Assembly: GCA_963709875.1 (NCBI GenBank)
Contig: CAVPYB010000012.1
Coordinates: 635,699-699,698, forward strand
Direction of reading: 5' to 3'
Length of the DNA: 64,000 nucleotides
Source: JAQBDA01 sp963709875
GTDB lineage: Bacteria > Chloroflexota > Anaerolineae > Anaerolineales > UBA4823
Within the stretch, counting starts at the first letter, position 1. The number at the start of each line of letters is the position of its first letter. The translations under genes were made by a program, and so were the position numbers. Under the pieces are notes generated by a model. That model saw only the letters and a list, made by a program, of their open reading frames with translations. It made no database searches and had not been told where the DNA came from. This document shows positions 7,944-17,553 of the stretch, piece after piece.

Positions 7944-9858
7944 ATGACGATAAACATACCCAGCCCGGTTCAACACCGCAATATTGTCGAAGCTGAGCTG
8001 GTTGCCAGCATCGGCTGGTTGATTCGCATACGCTGGATTGCCGGGGTCTGCGTGCTCCTGGCAACCTGGGGGATAGAGACCATCTTCGGGCTGCGCGCGC
8101 CGTATACTGCGCTTTACCTCACCGGCGCGGGCATATTGCTCTACAACGCCATTTTCTATATCCAGAACCGCCGGTTAGTAGACCGTGACGCCTCCGCTCC
8201 GGTCTATATGCAGCTGGCAAAATGGCAGGTCGGCATGGATTGGGTGGCGATGATCTTGCTGATCCATTTTTCCGGCGGCATCGAGAGCCCGGTGATCATG
8301 TTCTTCTTCTTCCACATCATCATCGCCTCGATCTTTTTTCCACCCCGTACAGCCTATACCTTTGCCCTGCTGGCAATCGGCCTGCTTTCAGCTACCGCGT
8401 CTGCTGGAATATACCGGCGTGCTGCCGCACGAATTGATAAACGGGCTGCTCGATACCCCGCTCTACCAGAATGAGTTGTATGTCATTTCCATGCTCTTCT
8501 TCTTTTCAGGCACAGCCCTTGTGGCGGCTTATCTGACATCCACCATCCACGACCGGTTGAGGCAAAGGGAAGAACAGATCGTCAGGTTGACCGAAAGCCT
8601 GCAGGAGGCAACCACCCGGCTGCAGACCCTGAACGAGGGAGCACGCGTGGTAGGCTCGACTCTCGATCTGCCGCAGGTGCTCGAACGACTGGTAAAAAGC
8701 ACTGCAGAAGCGATGAGCGTACACGCCTGTTCGATACGCCTGCTGGATAAGAGCGGACATAAGCTCGACCCTGTCGCAGTGTATGGTTTGAGCCAGGTTT
8801 ATCTGGATAAGGGTCCGGTGGACCTGGAAGCCAATCCGCTGGCCAGAGAAGTCCTGAGCGGTAAGATCGTCAACATCTCGGATGCCCTCAGCAGCCCTCT
8901 GCTCCAGTACCCGGAGGAAGCCCGCCAGGAAGGCATTCAATCGATGCTCTCCGCACCACTGGTAGGTAAGATCGGACCACTGGGCATCCTGCGCGCCTAT
9001 GCTGTGGAACCAGACCGCTTCACTCCCGATGACGAGGCCTTCCTGGCAGCCATCGCCGCCCAGGGCAGCGTCGCTATCGAGAATGCCTTGGCATACCGGG
9101 CAGTGGAGCAGCTGGACGCGGTAAAAAGCCAGTTCATCCGCACCGTGACCCACGAGCTGCGCTCACCGGTCAGCGTCACCCGCAGCCTGCTGCGCAACAT
9201 CGTCGCCGGCTATGCCGGGCAGGTTACGGACCAGCAGTTGGATATCCTCAGCCGTGCTTCACGCAGGGTGGATTTCCTGCAAAAGCTGATCGATGACCTG
9301 CTCGACCTCGCCGAAGGCAAGACTGAGATCCGTCTGCACGAGCAGTACGAGCCCGTCCCCCTGGAGCAGGTTATCCAGCAGGTCGTCAAACGCTTCGAAG
9401 TGCCGGCACAGGAAAAGAACATCACCCTCCATTGGAATGCCGGAACCTCGGATAGCGAAACCCTAGTCCTTGCGACTCCTGAAGGGCTGGACCGCATCTT
9501 CAACAACCTGGTTTCCAATGCAATTAAGTACACACCCGCAGGAGGCCAGGTGAAAATCCTGCTGGCAAGAACGGGTGATGATGTCCAGGTGACCGTTGAA
9601 GACACCGGCATCGGCATCCCAGAAGATGCGATGGGCACCCTGTTCGAGGAGTTCTATCGGGCGCCGAATGCCAAAGCGCTCGAGCGTGAAGGCACAGGCC
9701 TGGGGCTGACCATTGTCAAAGACCTGGTGGAGCGCTTTGGCGGGCGTATCAATCTGCACAGCACGCTCGATATCGGCACTCAATTTACCGTTATTCTGCC
9801 GGTTATCGTTTCCAATGAGCAGATGACCCCTGAATTTAGTGTGGACCGCGAGGAATGA
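7944..9858 (+). pseudogene. Membrane GAF-domain histidine kinase, split by one frameshift
   Basis: Two frames make one protein. From 7944 to about 8400 the reading gives a multi-helix membrane sensor (WLIRIRWIAGVCVLLATWG, MILLIHFSGGIESPVIMFFF). Then the next frame continues with LLEYTGVLPHELING, one more membrane helix, a coiled segment, a GAF domain, the H-box VTHELRSPVSV and HATPase boxes (NLVSNAIKYTPAGG, DTGIGIP, GTGLGLTIV) to 9858. Removing one T near 8400 (GCG-T-CTG) restores a continuous ~637-residue kinase. The second part alone can be read from 8362. It is either a sequence error or a recent mutation; all kinase motifs are intact. Confidence 0.85.
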
Positions 9859-9861
9859 ACT

Positions 9862-10419
9862 ATGTCCGAAACTCTGGCACTTGAGACCAACCGCATTTCG
9901 AGGCAGGATATCCAGCTGTGCTACCACTGCCATAAATGTACCGCCGGTTGTCCGGTCGTTGATGCCATGGATTATGGACCTGACCAGCTGCTACGCATGG
10001 TATCGCTGGATGAACGCCAGCCCGTGCTTTCTAGCCGGGACATCTGGCTGTGCGCGGGCTGCTATACCTGCGCGACCCGCTGCCCGAATGAAATCGACAT
10101 CTCGGCTGTGATGGATGCCCTGCGGCAGATCGCCTTGCGTGAAGGATATGCAGCTGGCGAGAAGGACGCATTGCTCTTCCACCGGCTCTTCTTAGGTGTC
10201 GTTGGCAGACTGGGCAGATCGCACGAGGCGGCAATGCTGGGGTTGTTCAAGGTACTCTCGGATGCCCCACTGTTGGACGATGTCGGAGCCGGGCTTGGGC
10301 TTTTCCTGCGCGGCAAGGTGCCCCTGCTGCCGAAGCGTTCCGGTGCAGCTTCCGATGTGCGGGAGATCTTCCAGGAGTGCCTCAAAACCGACCAGACTAC
10401 TAATCAACCTGAGGATTAA
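9862..10419 (+). CDS. hdrC: Heterodisulfide reductase subunit C-like iron-sulfur protein
   Basis: 185 residues starting four bases after the kinase gene. Two [4Fe-4S] motifs: C20-x2-C23-x2-C26-x3-C30 and C64-x2-C67-x2-C70-x3-C74. The all-helical remainder fits HdrC, the electron wire between HdrA and HdrB. In methanogens HdrBC reduces CoM-S-S-CoB. Bacterial versions use other, mostly unknown, disulfides or acceptors. It opens the large redox cluster and is followed by hdrB and hdrA. Confidence 0.9.
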   Translation: MSETLALETNRISRQDIQLCYHCHKCTAGCPVVDAMDYGPDQLLRMVSLDERQPVLSSRDIWLCAGCYTCATRCPNEIDISAVMDALRQIALREGYAAGEKDALLFHRLFLGVVGRLGRSHEAAMLGLFKVLSDAPLLDDVGAGLGLFLRGKVPLLPKRSGAASDVREIFQECLKTDQTTNQPED

Positions 10420-10444
10420 ACAGGCAATGCGGGAGCGAAACCAG

Positions 10445-11299
10445 ATGGATTACTCGTATTATCCAGGCTGCAGCCTTCACTCAACAGGCCTCGAGTTCGG
10501 TCTTTCCACGCGTGCTGTCTTCGAAGATCTGGACATCGGTCTGATCGAGCTGCAGGGATGGAACTGCTGCGGCGCTTCATCCGCCCATGCCATGAGCCAT
10601 ACCCTGGCGCTGGCACTGCCTGCCCGCAACCTGTCATTAGCACAGGATGCGGGTCATCACCTGGTCGCTCCTTGTGCTGCCTGCTTCAACCGGTTGAAAG
10701 CTGCCGATTACACCCTGCGCAGCGACCCGGCTGTCCGGGCTGAGGTGGAAGAGATCGTAGGTTTCGAGTACACCGGGCAGGTCACCGTCCGGCCTGTGCT
10801 GGCAGTGCTGTACGAAGATTACGGCCTGGAGGCGATTGCCGCCAGAGTGCAGCGACCTTTGACAGGTTTGAAAGTGGTTCCCTATTACGGCTGCCTGCTG
10901 GTGCGCCCACCTGAGGTGACCGAGTTCGATGACCCTGACCATCCGTATGTGATGGCTGAGCTGCTGGAGGCAATCGGCACCGAAGTCCTGCCCTGGTCGT
11001 ATGCTACAGAGTGCTGCGGGGCAGGGCTTTCGCTCAGCCGCTCGGATGTCGTCCGAAATCTGGTCGGGCGCCTGGCGGCGCGGGCGCGTGAAGCCGGAGC
11101 GGATGCCCTGGTAACAGCCTGCCCGTTGTGCCAGGTCAACTTGGAGATGCGCCAGACCAGCGAGCCGAAAATCCCATCCTTCTACATCACTGAGCTACTT
11201 GGGTTGGCACTCGGTCTGCCGCAGGTTGACAAATGGCTGTCCAAGCACCTGATCGACCCGCGCCCCTTGATCCAATCTGCGGGACTGAGAGCGGAGTGA
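10445..11299 (+). CDS. hdrB: Heterodisulfide reductase subunit B-like protein (two CCG domains)
   Basis: 284 residues from the ATG giving MDYSYYPGCSLH, the usual HdrB start; GGAG lies 10 nt upstream. An in-frame ATG at 10427 is possible. Two CCG (DUF224) domains carry the cysteines that hold the noncubane [4Fe-4S] clusters: WNCCGASSAH with APCAAC, and ATECCGAGLSLSRSD with TACPLCQ. These clusters perform disulfide cleavage in HdrB of methanogens. Physiological substrate here is unknown. Confidence 0.9.
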   Translation: MDYSYYPGCSLHSTGLEFGLSTRAVFEDLDIGLIELQGWNCCGASSAHAMSHTLALALPARNLSLAQDAGHHLVAPCAACFNRLKAADYTLRSDPAVRAEVEEIVGFEYTGQVTVRPVLAVLYEDYGLEAIAARVQRPLTGLKVVPYYGCLLVRPPEVTEFDDPDHPYVMAELLEAIGTEVLPWSYATECCGAGLSLSRSDVVRNLVGRLAARAREAGADALVTACPLCQVNLEMRQTSEPKIPSFYITELLGLALGLPQVDKWLSKHLIDPRPLIQSAGLRAE

Positions 11300-11307
11300 A
11301 CGAGACT

Positions 11308-14300
11308 ATGGCTCCTCAAGAGAATGGAAGCACGAACGGAAACAGCCCATGCGGGGCAGCCCTGGTGGTTGGCGCTGGGATTGCCGGCATGCAAGCTGCC
11401 CTGGACCTGGCAGAAGCCGGGATAAAAGTCTATCTGCTGGATCGTGCCCCGGCAATTGGCGGCACCATGTCGCAGCTTGACAAGACTTTCCCGACCAACG
11501 ACTGTGCCATGTGCATTATGTCCCCGAAGCTGGTCGAAGTGGGCCGGCATCTGAACATAGAGCTGCTCACCTGCGCGGATGTCGAGACCATCAGCGGCAA
11601 GCCGGGTGATTTTACGGTGACCGTCCGCCAGCACCCGCGCTACGTCGACCCCTTGAAATGCACCGGCTGCGGCGACTGCGCTGCGGCATGCCCGATCAGC
11701 CTGCCAGACCAGTTCAACCGCGGTCTATCTCAACGCAAAGCCATTTACAAGCTGTACCCCCAGGCAATCCCTAACACCTTCGCCATCGAGAAAGAAGGTG
11801 TCGCCCCCTGCCGGGACGCCTGCCCGATCCACCAGCGGGCGCAGGGATACCTGGCGCTTGTGGCAGAGGGACGCTTCGCGGACGCCTACCGCACCGTCCT
11901 GGATGACAATCCCTTCCCCTCCATCTGTGGTCGTGTGTGCAACCACATCTGTGAGGAGGCCTGCAGCCGGGCACAGTTCGATTCTGCGGTCAACATCATG
12001 GGGGTCAAGCGCTTTATCGCCGATTGGGCATGGGCGCATCCACAGGAACGTGCCGCCATCCTGGAAAGCATGTCCGCAAGCCAGGCAGCTGCGGACACGA
12101 AGCCGCTCGCCGGTAAAAAGGTGGCGGTGATCGGCTCTGGTCCCGCCGGGCTGACCTGCGCTCAGGACCTGGTCCTCCAGGGCTGCCAGGTGACCGTGTA
12201 CGAAGCCCTGCCAGTGCCCGGAGGCATGATGCGCGTGGGCGTTCCCGCCCACCGGCTGCCGCCCGAGATCGTCCAGCGCGAGATCGATGCGATCCTCGAT
12301 CAGGGGATCAAGCTGCGTCTCAATCAGCGGGTGGAGAACGTCGAAGCCTTACTGGATGAGCACGATGCAGCTTTCGTGGCAGTTGGCGCTCACGGTGGTG
12401 TCAGGCTGCCGATCCCCGGCAGCAACCTGCCAGATGTATATCTGGCGACAGATTTCCTGCGCCAAACGAGCCTTAAGCTGGTAGGAGGATTTCCCCCGCA
12501 TGGAGAAGAAAACCCCAGGTCACAGATATCCGGAAAGCGGGTGCTGGTATTAGGCGGTGGCAATGTGGCTGTCGACGCCGCCATGACCGCCGCCCGCCTG
12601 GGCGCATCCTGGGTGGGCATGACCTGCTTGGAAGGCCGCGACCAGATGCCCGCTCACGATTGGGAAATCCTCGAAGCAGTAGAGGAAGACATCCAGGTCT
12701 ACCCCGCCCGCACCTTCAAAGAGATCACTTCCGAAGGCGGGCACGTGACAGGCGTCCGCACTGTGAACGTGGATTTTCATGGCTTCGAGGACGGGAGACC
12801 GGTCTTCGACGAGCACGCCGAGACCGAGACCGTGATACCGGCCGATGTGGTGATATTTGCAATCGGTCAGCGACCCGAAACAGACTGCCTGACTCGGGTG
12901 GATTGCCAACGCGGCGGCAGGGTGGTGGCTGACCCGCACACCCTCGCCACGAACGTTGAGGGCATCTTCGCGGGCGGTGATGCGGTGCGCGGCACTTCCT
13001 TTATCGTCAACGCCATCGCCGACGGGCATCAGGCCGCCAGCTCGATCGCCGGCTACCTGACCAGCACACCGGAGGAATACAGCGGAATTGCTGTACCGCT
13101 GACAACTGAACAAGACACCCCATCCGTTGTCAAGTTGGCTGGCGATGAGATCCGGAAGCGCATTTACTCCTTCGAACCGCGGGTTGAAATGCCCAAACGT
13201 CCCGCCCAGGAGCGCAAGCTAGATTTTGCGGAGATCTCCGCCTGCTTGACCGAAGAACAGGTCCGCCTCGAGGCAGCCCGCTGCCTGGGCTGCGGTGTGT
13301 GTTCTGAGTGCAACCAGTGCGTTTACGCCTGCCGGGCTGATGCGATCCTGCATGGTGAAGTCGAGCGCATGGTCGATCTGAATGTCGGAGCAGTGCTGCT
13401 GACACCTGGGCTGGAGCCTATGCCGGGGGATATCCGCCCTGAGTACGGCTACGGGCACTATCCAAATGTGGTCACCAGCCTGGAGTTCGAGCGCATGCTG
13501 TCGGCTTCTGGTCCATTTTCCGGCGTTCTGCAGCGCCCATCCGACGGAGAGCACCCGCGCAAGATCGCCTGGATCCAGTGTGTGGGCTCGCGGGATTGCA
13601 CGATGGGAGGCGATGGTGCGGAGCGCGGTTCATATTGCTCTTCGGTGTGCTGCATGTATGCCACCAAAGAAGCCATCATCGCCAAAGAACACGACCCGAA
13701 GGTCGAGCCGACTATCTTTTATATCGATATCCGCTCATTTGGCAAAGGCTTCGAGCCGTATATCGAGCGGGCTGAGTCCGAACATGGCGTGCGCTTCGTT
13801 CGCTGTATGGTCTCATCGGTAAAGGAAGCGCCTGGGACGCGCAACCTGCGCCTGGGATACGCAACCTTCCAGGAAGGTAATGGCGGGCGACCTGTCAGCC
13901 ACGAGGAGGAGTTCGACCTGGTCGTGCTTTCGGTTGGTCTGCAACCTTCCAAGGAAACGCAGGAGATGGCGCAGCGCCTTGGTCTATCGCTGAATGAGTA
14001 CGGTTTTCTCGAGACCGGCACGTATGAACCTTCGCAGACCTCACGAGCGGGGATATATGCTGCGGGAGCATTTGCCGAACCGAAAGACATCCCCGAATCG
14101 GTCATCGAAGCCTCGTGTGCGGCAGCCCAGGTCTCCGAGCTGCTGGCCGAGGCGCGCAACACGCAGACGCGCACTCCCCAATTCCCGGACGAGCGCGATG
14201 TGGTCGACGAGCCGGAGCGGGTAGGCGTGTTTATCTGCCACTGCGGCATCAATATTGGCTCGGTCGTGGACGTTCCTGAGGTCGTCGAATTTACCAAGAA

Positions 14301-15891
14301 CCTGCCCGGAGTGGTCTATGCCGAGCAGAACCTGTACACCTGCTCGCAAGACACGCAAGAAAAAATCCGCCAGCAGATCGAGGAGCATGGGCTCAACCGC
14401 GTGGTAGTGGCTTCCTGCACCCCGCGCACGCACGAGCCGTTGTTCCAGGATACCCTGCGCCAGGCGGGTCTGAACCCGCACCTGTTCGAAATGGCCAATA
14501 TCCGCGAGCAGGATTCGTGGGTGCACCGCGCGCAGCCGCTGGTCGCCACGCAGAAAGCCAAAGAGCTGGCTGCGATGGCGGTCGCCAAGGCGCGCCGGCT
14601 GCGAGCCCTGGGGCACACATCCTTCGATGTCGACCAGCGTGCACTGGTCATCGGTGCGGGTCTGGCAGGCATGACGGCTGCTTTGTCCATCGCGCGGCAG
14701 GGCTTCGAGGTCTTTCTGATCGAACGCCAGCCCGAGATCGGTGGGAATCTGCGCCATATCTTCACCGCCTCCCGCCCGGGCGAAGACCCCCAGGTGCTGC
14801 TGCAAAATATCATTGAAGCTGTGCGTGCCGAGCCGCGCATCCAGGTGATCACCCAGGCAGAATTGAGCGAAGTAAAAGGCTACAAAGGCCAGTACCGCAG
14901 CACGGTAACCTGCGTCGATGGGGGGGAGGTCGAGCTGAGTCACGGGGCAATTGTGGTGGCTACGGGGGCCAGGGCGACAGAACCAAACGAATACCTGTAC
15001 AAACAGCACGAGCGAGTGCTGACCCAGCGCAGCCTCGAGCAGCGCCTGACCGAGACGGACTTCGCCGGGAGCCTGGATGGCAAGACCCTGGTGATGATCC
15101 AGTGCGTGGGCTCACGCGATGAAGAGCACCCATACTGCTCGCGCATCTGCTGCACCCAGGCATTGAAGAACGCGCTGGCGATCAAGCGCCAGGCGCCCGG
15201 CGCACGCATCGTCGTGCTGTACCGCGACCTGCGCAGCTATGGGATGCGCGAGCACCTGTACCGCCAGGCGCGCCAGGCCGGCGTGATCTTCTTGCAGTAC
15301 GAAGCGCAGGAGAAGCCGGTCGTATCTGCGCAGCAAGCCGATGGCTTGAATGTCCAGGTGCGTGTGCAGCCGGAAGGGCGGCAGGTCACTCTGCCAGCCG
15401 ATTGGGTGGTGCTAAGCGCGGGGATCGAGCCAGAGCCCGGCAACGCTGCCCTGGCACAGCTGCTCAAGGTGCCTTTGAATGAGACCGGTTTCTTCCTCGA
15501 AGCGCACGTCAAACTGCGACCGGTGGATTTCGCTGCTGACGGCATATTCCTGGCGGGCCTGGCACACTCGCCGCGCGCTATCGAAGAGACGATTGCCCAG
15601 GCGCGGGCTGCGGCAGTCAGGGCAGCAGCACTGCTCTCCAAGGAAACCCTGGATGCCACAGCCATCATTGCCAATGTCAACCCCAGGCTGTGCGCGGCCT
15701 GCGGGCTGTGTGTGGAGGTGTGCCCCTACGGTGCCCGCAGGCTCGAAGCGGGCATGGAGCACGCCGAAGTGATCGATGTGCTGTGCCAGGGCTGTGGAGC
15801 CTGTGTGGCTGCCTGCCCGAATAAGGCCAGCCAGTTGAAAGGATTCGAGTTCGTCCAGATCTTCGACATGCTGGAAGCAGCCTGGACGTAG
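11308..15891 (+). CDS. hdrA: HdrA-GltD-HdrA fusion flavoprotein (1527 residues)
   Basis: Start at ATG 11308; the GTG at 11296, overlapping the hdrB stop, is an alternative. Domain order by approximate residue: HdrA FAD site (VVGAGIAGMQAAL, 17-40); [4Fe-4S] site CTGCGDCAAACP (~118); a GltD-type insertion with its N-terminal Cys region (CRDACPIHQ...CGRVCNHICEEAC, 167-222), FAD site VIGSGPAGLTCA (~270) and NAD(P) site VLGGGNVAVDAA (~410); CLGCGVCSECNQCVYAC (~657); the rest of HdrA with QCVGSRD and VCCMYATKEA (690-790); a second HdrA beginning with GVFICHCGIN (~972) and FAD site VIGAGLAGMTAAL (~1110); and a C-terminal 2x[4Fe-4S] ferredoxin (~1461-1505). Ordinary HdrA has about 650 residues. The GltD part offers a third flavin and a pyridine-nucleotide site, so NAD(P)H-linked bifurcation is a plausible inference. 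Confidence 0.88.
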   Translation: MAPQENGSTNGNSPCGAALVVGAGIAGMQAALDLAEAGIKVYLLDRAPAIGGTMSQLDKTFPTNDCAMCIMSPKLVEVGRHLNIELLTCADVETISGKPGDFTVTVRQHPRYVDPLKCTGCGDCAAACPISLPDQFNRGLSQRKAIYKLYPQAIPNTFAIEKEGVAPCRDACPIHQRAQGYLALVAEGRFADAYRTVLDDNPFPSICGRVCNHICEEACSRAQFDSAVNIMGVKRFIADWAWAHPQERAAILESMSASQAAADTKPLAGKKVAVIGSGPAGLTCAQDLVLQGCQVTVYEALPVPGGMMRVGVPAHRLPPEIVQREIDAILDQGIKLRLNQRVENVEALLDEHDAAFVAVGAHGGVRLPIPGSNLPDVYLATDFLRQTSLKLVGGFPPHGEENPRSQISGKRVLVLGGGNVAVDAAMTAARLGASWVGMTCLEGRDQMPAHDWEILEAVEEDIQVYPARTFKEITSEGGHVTGVRTVNVDFHGFEDGRPVFDEHAETETVIPADVVIFAIGQRPETDCLTRVDCQRGGRVVADPHTLATNVEGIFAGGDAVRGTSFIVNAIADGHQAASSIAGYLTSTPEEYSGIAVPLTTEQDTPSVVKLAGDEIRKRIYSFEPRVEMPKRPAQERKLDFAEISACLTEEQVRLEAARCLGCGVCSECNQCVYACRADAILHGEVERMVDLNVGAVLLTPGLEPMPGDIRPEYGYGHYPNVVTSLEFERMLSASGPFSGVLQRPSDGEHPRKIAWIQCVGSRDCTMGGDGAERGSYCSSVCCMYATKEAIIAKEHDPKVEPTIFYIDIRSFGKGFEPYIERAESEHGVRFVRCMVSSVKEAPGTRNLRLGYATFQEGNGGRPVSHEEEFDLVVLSVGLQPSKETQEMAQRLGLSLNEYGFLETGTYEPSQTSRAGIYAAGAFAEPKDIPESVIEASCAAAQVSELLAEARNTQTRTPQFPDERDVVDEPERVGVFICHCGINIGSVVDVPEVVEFTKNLPGVVYAEQNLYTCSQDTQEKIRQQIEEHGLNRVVVASCTPRTHEPLFQDTLRQAGLNPHLFEMANIREQDSWVHRAQPLVATQKAKELAAMAVAKARRLRALGHTSFDVDQRALVIGAGLAGMTAALSIARQGFEVFLIERQPEIGGNLRHIFTASRPGEDPQVLLQNIIEAVRAEPRIQVITQAELSEVKGYKGQYRSTVTCVDGGEVELSHGAIVVATGARATEPNEYLYKQHERVLTQRSLEQRLTETDFAGSLDGKTLVMIQCVGSRDEEHPYCSRICCTQALKNALAIKRQAPGARIVVLYRDLRSYGMREHLYRQARQAGVIFLQYEAQEKPVVSAQQADGLNVQVRVQPEGRQVTLPADWVVLSAGIEPEPGNAALAQLLKVPLNETGFFLEAHVKLRPVDFAADGIFLAGLAHSPRAIEETIAQARAAAVRAAALLSKETLDATAIIANVNPRLCAACGLCVEVCPYGARRLEAGMEHAEVIDVLCQGCGACVAACPNKASQLKGFEFVQIFDMLEAAWT

Positions 15892-15951
15892 AGATCAAAG
15901 TCCCGCGGTGTGGAGCACAGTCTGCCCGCCGCCGGGAGCGCAGGAGTGACA

Positions 15952-16383
15952 ATGAGCGATCAGAATGGGTTCGAACCTCGCATGGTAGCGTATCTATGCA
16001 ACTGGTGCACCTACACCGGAGCGGACCTGGCAGGCACATCACGCCTGCAGTACCCACCCAACGTGCGCATCATCCGCACCATGTGCAGCGGCGCCGTCGA
16101 TCCGGTGTACGTGCTGAAACCGCTGCTGGATGGCGTGGACGGGATCATCATCGGCGGCTGCCATCCTGGAGACTGCCACTACCAGACAGGCAACTATAAA
16201 ACCAGGCGCCGTTACGTTGCCTTGCAGGAAATACTCAAGGCTTCCGGGTTCGAGGATGAGCGCATCTGGCTGCGCTGGATCAGCGCCAGCGAGGGCCAGA
16301 AATTTGCCGAGACGATCAGCGAGTTCGTCAGCGCGCTGAAAGAATTGGGACCGAACCCGATGCGCCAGGTGCTGGCAGTATGA
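15952..16383 (+). CDS. mvhD: MvhD-like hydrogenase/HdrA linker subunit
   Basis: 143 residues; AGGAG precedes the ATG. The MvhD [2Fe-2S] cysteines are recognisable in LCNWCTYTGADLAG, RTMCSGAVDP and GGCHPGDCHYQTGNY. In methanogens MvhD links the MvhAG hydrogenase or formate dehydrogenase to HdrA. Here no mvhA/mvhG lies beside it, and the nearest hydrogenase (3037-7018) is of the 3b type with its own NAD(P) subunit. Its partner may instead be the FrhB/FdhB-like protein that follows. Confidence 0.92.
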   Translation: MSDQNGFEPRMVAYLCNWCTYTGADLAGTSRLQYPPNVRIIRTMCSGAVDPVYVLKPLLDGVDGIIIGGCHPGDCHYQTGNYKTRRRYVALQEILKASGFEDERIWLRWISASEGQKFAETISEFVSALKELGPNPMRQVLAV

Positions 16384-16443
16384 GCGTCCAGCTGCACCTG
16401 TGCCCATGCAGCAGCCATTTACCGACCTTGAAATGAGGCGACC

Positions 16444-17553
16444 ATGATTGGATTGATCCCCGTAGAAAACTCCGAACCGCTAGAGGCAGTGCGCGGCCTG
16501 CTGCGCCAGCTCATCGAAACCGGTCTGGTGGAAGCGCTGTTCGTGCCGCTGGAGATGGAGAGCGGTGCGATTACCCCCGCCCTGGTAACCGATCCGGACC
16601 ACCTGGGGCGCGCCAACCCGCTGGCTCCGGCGATGCCGATCAACTCAGCGCGGGCGGTGTCGGCCCTGACCGGTAAAGGCTCCCCAGCGCGCCTGGGGGT
16701 TGTGCTGCGCCCCTGCGAGCTGCGGGCGCTGGTCGAGCTGGTCAAGCTGCAGCAGGCCTCGTTGGATGATGTGACCCTGATCAGCCTGGATTGCCCGGGC
16801 ACTTACGAGTGGGCTGAATACAAAACCATTCAGAACGCCGAGGGTACGAATTTAGCCGGCTACCTCACGAAGGGCGAAGCCTACAACGGGCACGGTCTCA
16901 GGCAGGCATGCCAGATGTGCAGCCAGCCCGTCCCGGCAGGCGCCGATATCCACCTGCAGTTCTTCGGCGCCAACCTGGCGACCGGCATCCCGGTGGAGGT
17001 GGATGGAGGGCTGGCAGAGCTGCTCGATATCGCTGAAATGACAGACGACGCCGCTGCCGACCGCAAGGCAGTCCTGGAGCCCCTGCTGGCTCAGCGAGAG
17101 GGCACACGCCAGGGCGATCTGAAGGCGATTAAAGAGCAGATCGCCGCCAATGGCGGGCTGCCGGGCGTCTTCGAGACCTGCATCCGCTGCTATAACTGTA
17201 TGACCGTCTGCCCGATCTGCTACTGCAAGAACTGCCTGTTCTCAACTGCGGCTTTCAACCATACGCCGGAACATTACCTGAACGCTGCCCGGCGCAAAGG
17301 TGCTTTGCGGCTGCCCGGCGATATCCTGCTCTTCCATCTCACCCGCATGAACCATATGGGGCTGTCCTGCGTAAGCTGCGGCATGTGCACCTCCGCCTGC
17401 CCGGCGGACATCCCGGTTGGACTGGTCTTCAGCATGGTCGGCGAGCAGGTGCAGGGCGCCTTCGACTACCAGCCGGGCAAAGACGTGCACGAAGCGCTGC
17501 CGCTGGTCACTTTCGAGACCAACGAATGGGTAGAGATTGGTGAGGTAAGATGA
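16444..17553 (+). CDS. FrhB/FdhB-like iron-sulfur protein, copy 1
   Basis: 369 residues. The N-terminal two thirds match the F420-hydrogenase/formate-dehydrogenase beta-subunit family (VVLRPCELRALVELVK, ISLDCPGTYEW, QACQMCSQP). Two [4Fe-4S] motifs follow: C246-x2-C249-x2-C252-x3-C256 and C309-x2-C312-x2-C315-x3-C319. The family binds FAD and passes electrons between a two-electron carrier and clusters; F420 use is not established here. The stop overlaps the next hdrA-like start (ATGA). Paralogues lie at 22173 and 25448. Confidence 0.8.
   Translation: MIGLIPVENSEPLEAVRGLLRQLIETGLVEALFVPLEMESGAITPALVTDPDHLGRANPLAPAMPINSARAVSALTGKGSPARLGVVLRPCELRALVELVKLQQASLDDVTLISLDCPGTYEWAEYKTIQNAEGTNLAGYLTKGEAYNGHGLRQACQMCSQPVPAGADIHLQFFGANLATGIPVEVDGGLAELLDIAEMTDDAAADRKAVLEPLLAQREGTRQGDLKAIKEQIAANGGLPGVFETCIRCYNCMTVCPICYCKNCLFSTAAFNHTPEHYLNAARRKGALRLPGDILLFHLTRMNHMGLSCVSCGMCTSACPADIPVGLVFSMVGEQVQGAFDYQPGKDVHEALPLVTFETNEWVEIGEVR

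Noticed and set aside
14224..15891. Reading the second HdrA half of the fusion as a separate gene
   Set aside because: No stop, no ribosome site and no frame break; the sequence is continuous with the first half.
15961..15990. tRNA-like GGTTCGAACC word
   Set aside because: It falls in the coding start of mvhD and no acceptor or anticodon stems surround it.
16444..17553. Calling the FrhB-like proteins F420-reducing
   Set aside because: The family is broad and includes non-F420 members; no F420 biosynthesis gene is in the window.
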